The translations under genes were made by a program, and so were the position numbers. Shown piece by piece: positions 21,268-21,989 of a stretch of DNA of 21,989 nt. The stretch covers positions 1 through 21,989 of the IMG/VR virus record IMGVR_UViG_3300023295_000015; one strand, given 5' to 3'. The DNA is from a virus. The notes beneath the pieces were generated by a model. The model had not been told where the DNA came from. It ran no database searches and saw only the letters and a list, made by a program, of their open reading frames with translations. Numbering within the stretch: position 1 is the stretch's first letter; each line of letters begins with the position of its first letter.

Positions 21268-21321
21268 TTCCCATCTACCTCCTTAATGTTTATCCCTCGC
21301 CAGCCATACTTTCTTCATTGT
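21265..21321 (-). repeat. 57-nt direct repeat, copy 2 (micro-ORF leader before YopX)
   Basis: Matches 20648-20704 with two substitutions (21276 and 21285). The second turns the AAA codon of the micro-ORF into a TAA stop. It ends exactly at the YopX ATG. The copies are 617 nt apart and flank the YopX plus 53-aa genes. Confidence 0.95.
21283..21318 (-). CDS. Micro-ORF MKKVWLARDKH (11 aa)
   Basis: ATG at 21318 overlapping the TGA of the 45-aa membrane gene, with AAGGAG about 8 nt upstream. TAA ends it at 21283, within the ribosome site region of YopX. Identical to the first 11 codons of the copy at 20657-20701. Confidence 0.5.
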   Translation of the reverse strand: MKKVWLARDKH

Positions 21322-21452
21322 GAGGACTCCTTAATCTTTACTTCTATTCCGTTCAATCCCCACTTTAAGCCAATTCCTAAAAAGTAGCCAAGATAAACAA
21401 GCCCCACCATCAAAAGAATGGTCATGCCAACAATTTGAATATATTCTATCAT
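21315..21452 (-). CDS. Small single-pass membrane protein (45 aa)
   Basis: ATG at 21452 with GGAGG seven nt upstream, overlapping the 54-aa gene's TGA. Residues about 5-29 (IQIVGMTILLMVGLVYLGYF) form a membrane helix, followed by a short tail (KWGLNGIEVKIKESSQ). Its stop overlaps the micro-ORF start (ATGA). No known family; the GxxxG-type spacing (GYFLGIG) may mediate helix packing. Confidence 0.62.
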   Translation of the reverse strand: MIEYIQIVGMTILLMVGLVYLGYFLGIGLKWGLNGIEVKIKESSQ

Positions 21453-21613
21453 TTCAAATCCTCCGCTTTTACCTCAAACTTTTTAATTTCATCTAGGGCA
21501 GAATTGAAGCCATCTTCTCTTGCGTCTGTCATATGATGAAAAGTTGGATGCTTAGGCTTTTTCCTCAACCCCTCAAGCTGTTTCTCACTTATTAAATATT
21601 GTTTATCTATCAT
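21449..21613 (-). CDS. Small hypothetical protein (54 aa)
   Basis: ATG at 21613 with AAGGA nine nt upstream. The product contains KHPTFHHMTDAREDGFNSAL and ends KKFEVKAEDLK. It overlaps both neighbours or abuts them, as in a cistron of the same transcript. The family is not recognised, though 'GFNSALDEIK' is a pattern seen in small phage proteins. Confidence 0.6.
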   Translation of the reverse strand: MIDKQYLISEKQLEGLRKKPKHPTFHHMTDAREDGFNSALDEIKKFEVKAEDLK

Positions 21614-21615
21614 GG

Positions 21616-21855
21616 TTATTGTTCCTTAACTTTTATAAACTCGACAATCTCAGACAACACCTTTAATGTTTTTTTGTCTAGTTTTTCTGCAATATAACAA
21701 TATTGTATGTTCCTGTCTGATTGTTTTAACATACTATCGTTCAACCCTTCACAAAATCCATTTAATAAATCTGACTGACAATTATCATCGGAACAACCAA
21801 TATCGAAACCAATTGAACGAGCCATTTTTTCTACTGAACTAATTATTCTACTCAT
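21616..21855 (-). CDS. Hypothetical small Cys-containing protein (79 aa)
   Basis: ATG at 21855 with AGGGGGAT 3-5 nt before it. The sequence has C21 and C26 in DIGCSDDNCQSDLLNGFCEG, plus a C-terminal helix (EKLDKKTLKVLSEIVEFIKV). No family recognised. It is the first complete gene of the window, just after the Cys-rich partial ORF. Confidence 0.6.
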   Translation of the reverse strand: MSRIISSVEKMARSIGFDIGCSDDNCQSDLLNGFCEGLNDSMLKQSDRNIQYCYIAEKLDKKTLKVLSEIVEFIKVKEQ

Positions 21856-21860
21856 ATCAT

Positions 21861-21875
21861 CCCCCTATGTTTTTA
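21861..21875 (-). repeat. 15-nt direct repeat, copy 2 (TAAAAACATAGGGGG)
   Basis: Identical to 20870-20884; it carries the AGGGGG ribosome site of the 79-aa gene. Confidence 0.7.
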
Positions 21876-21880
21876 ATAAA

Positions 21881-21989
21881 CTAATCCCATATTTTAATAT
21901 TTTTAACTGCATTTTTTTCCTCCTCGCACCCCACGCACTCGCCGCACTCCTCGCACCCCACGCCGCACTCTCCGCACTCGCCGCACTCG
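21881..21989 (-). CDS. C-terminus of a Cys-rich repeat protein, cut by right window edge
   Basis: The reading frame runs in from beyond the right edge and stops at TAG (21881-21883). The visible 35 residues begin ECGECGECGVGCEECGECVG and continue CEEEKNAVKNIKIWD. Seven cysteines occur with spacing C-x2-C-x2-C-x3-C-x2-C-x2-C-x2-C, mixed with Glu and Gly. Codons are GC-rich (GAG, TGC, GGC, GTG, GGG), unlike the AT-rich rest of the window, and the DNA is nearly a tandem GAGTGCGGC repeat. A metal-binding or metallothionein-like tail is possible. A repeat-driven artefact at a contig end is also possible. Confidence 0.55.
   Translation of the reverse strand, partial: ECGECGECGVGCEECGECVGCEEEKNAVKNIKIWD

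Noticed and set aside
21865-21912. 15-codon ORF MQLKILKYGISLLKT with an apparent GGAGG site
   Set aside because: Its 'ribosome site' lies within Glu codons of the overlapping Cys-rich ORF, whose frame continues through this region, so the ORF is most likely a shadow.

Overview
This window is part of a tailed double-stranded DNA phage (Caudoviricetes) or prophage. It is AT-rich by eye, and every gene I can support lies on the minus strand, so transcription runs from right (21989) to left (1). Genes are packed with ATGA/TAATG stop-start overlaps, strong GGAGG-type ribosome binding sites and TGA used as a stop, so a bacterial host with the standard bacterial code is likely. The host cannot be named from sequence. 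The capsid, portal and adaptor modules, with no tail tube, sheath or tape measure visible, suggest a podovirus-like virion, but the left edge cuts the late operon, so this is an inference. No tRNA, CRISPR array, integrase, DNA polymerase, endolysin or insertion sequence is visible, and no stretch over 300 bases lacks a gene.

Right part (about 21989 to 17000): small early or accessory genes. They include the end of a Cys-rich repeat protein cut by the window edge, a YopX-family protein, an MT-A70 adenine methyltransferase, a RusA-type Holliday junction resolvase, two single-pass membrane proteins, a GroES-like co-chaperonin, and a sigma-70 region-2-like mini-protein just before the packaging genes. 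Many ORFs here are too short for usual gene callers (45-55 codons). This part carries three pairs of direct repeats placed on gene boundaries, each including a ribosome binding site. The clearest is a 57-nt unit coding a micro-ORF (MKKVWLARDKH) that sits directly before both the YopX and methyltransferase genes.

Centre (about 16900 to 10170): packaging and head genes in the usual order: small terminase candidate, large terminase, small membrane protein, portal, zinc ribbon, P/Q/G-rich protein, scaffold, major capsid protein.

Left part (about 10170 to 1): a beta-helix-like protein after the capsid gene and a strong 16-bp hairpin, then a short Lys-rich protein. Next come three consecutive proteins with Sec-type signal peptides, two of which have tail-fibre hallmarks, and a 46-aa membrane protein. 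Then a conserved 139-aa phage protein, a head-tail adaptor candidate, a large tail hub protein, and a putative ejection protein built of 11-residue aromatic repeats with a glycine-rich membrane-active tail.

The most unusual points are the duplicated micro-ORF leader, the run of signal-peptide-bearing fibre-like proteins inside a late operon, the hendecad ejection protein, and the GC-rich Cys-repeat ORF at the right edge.
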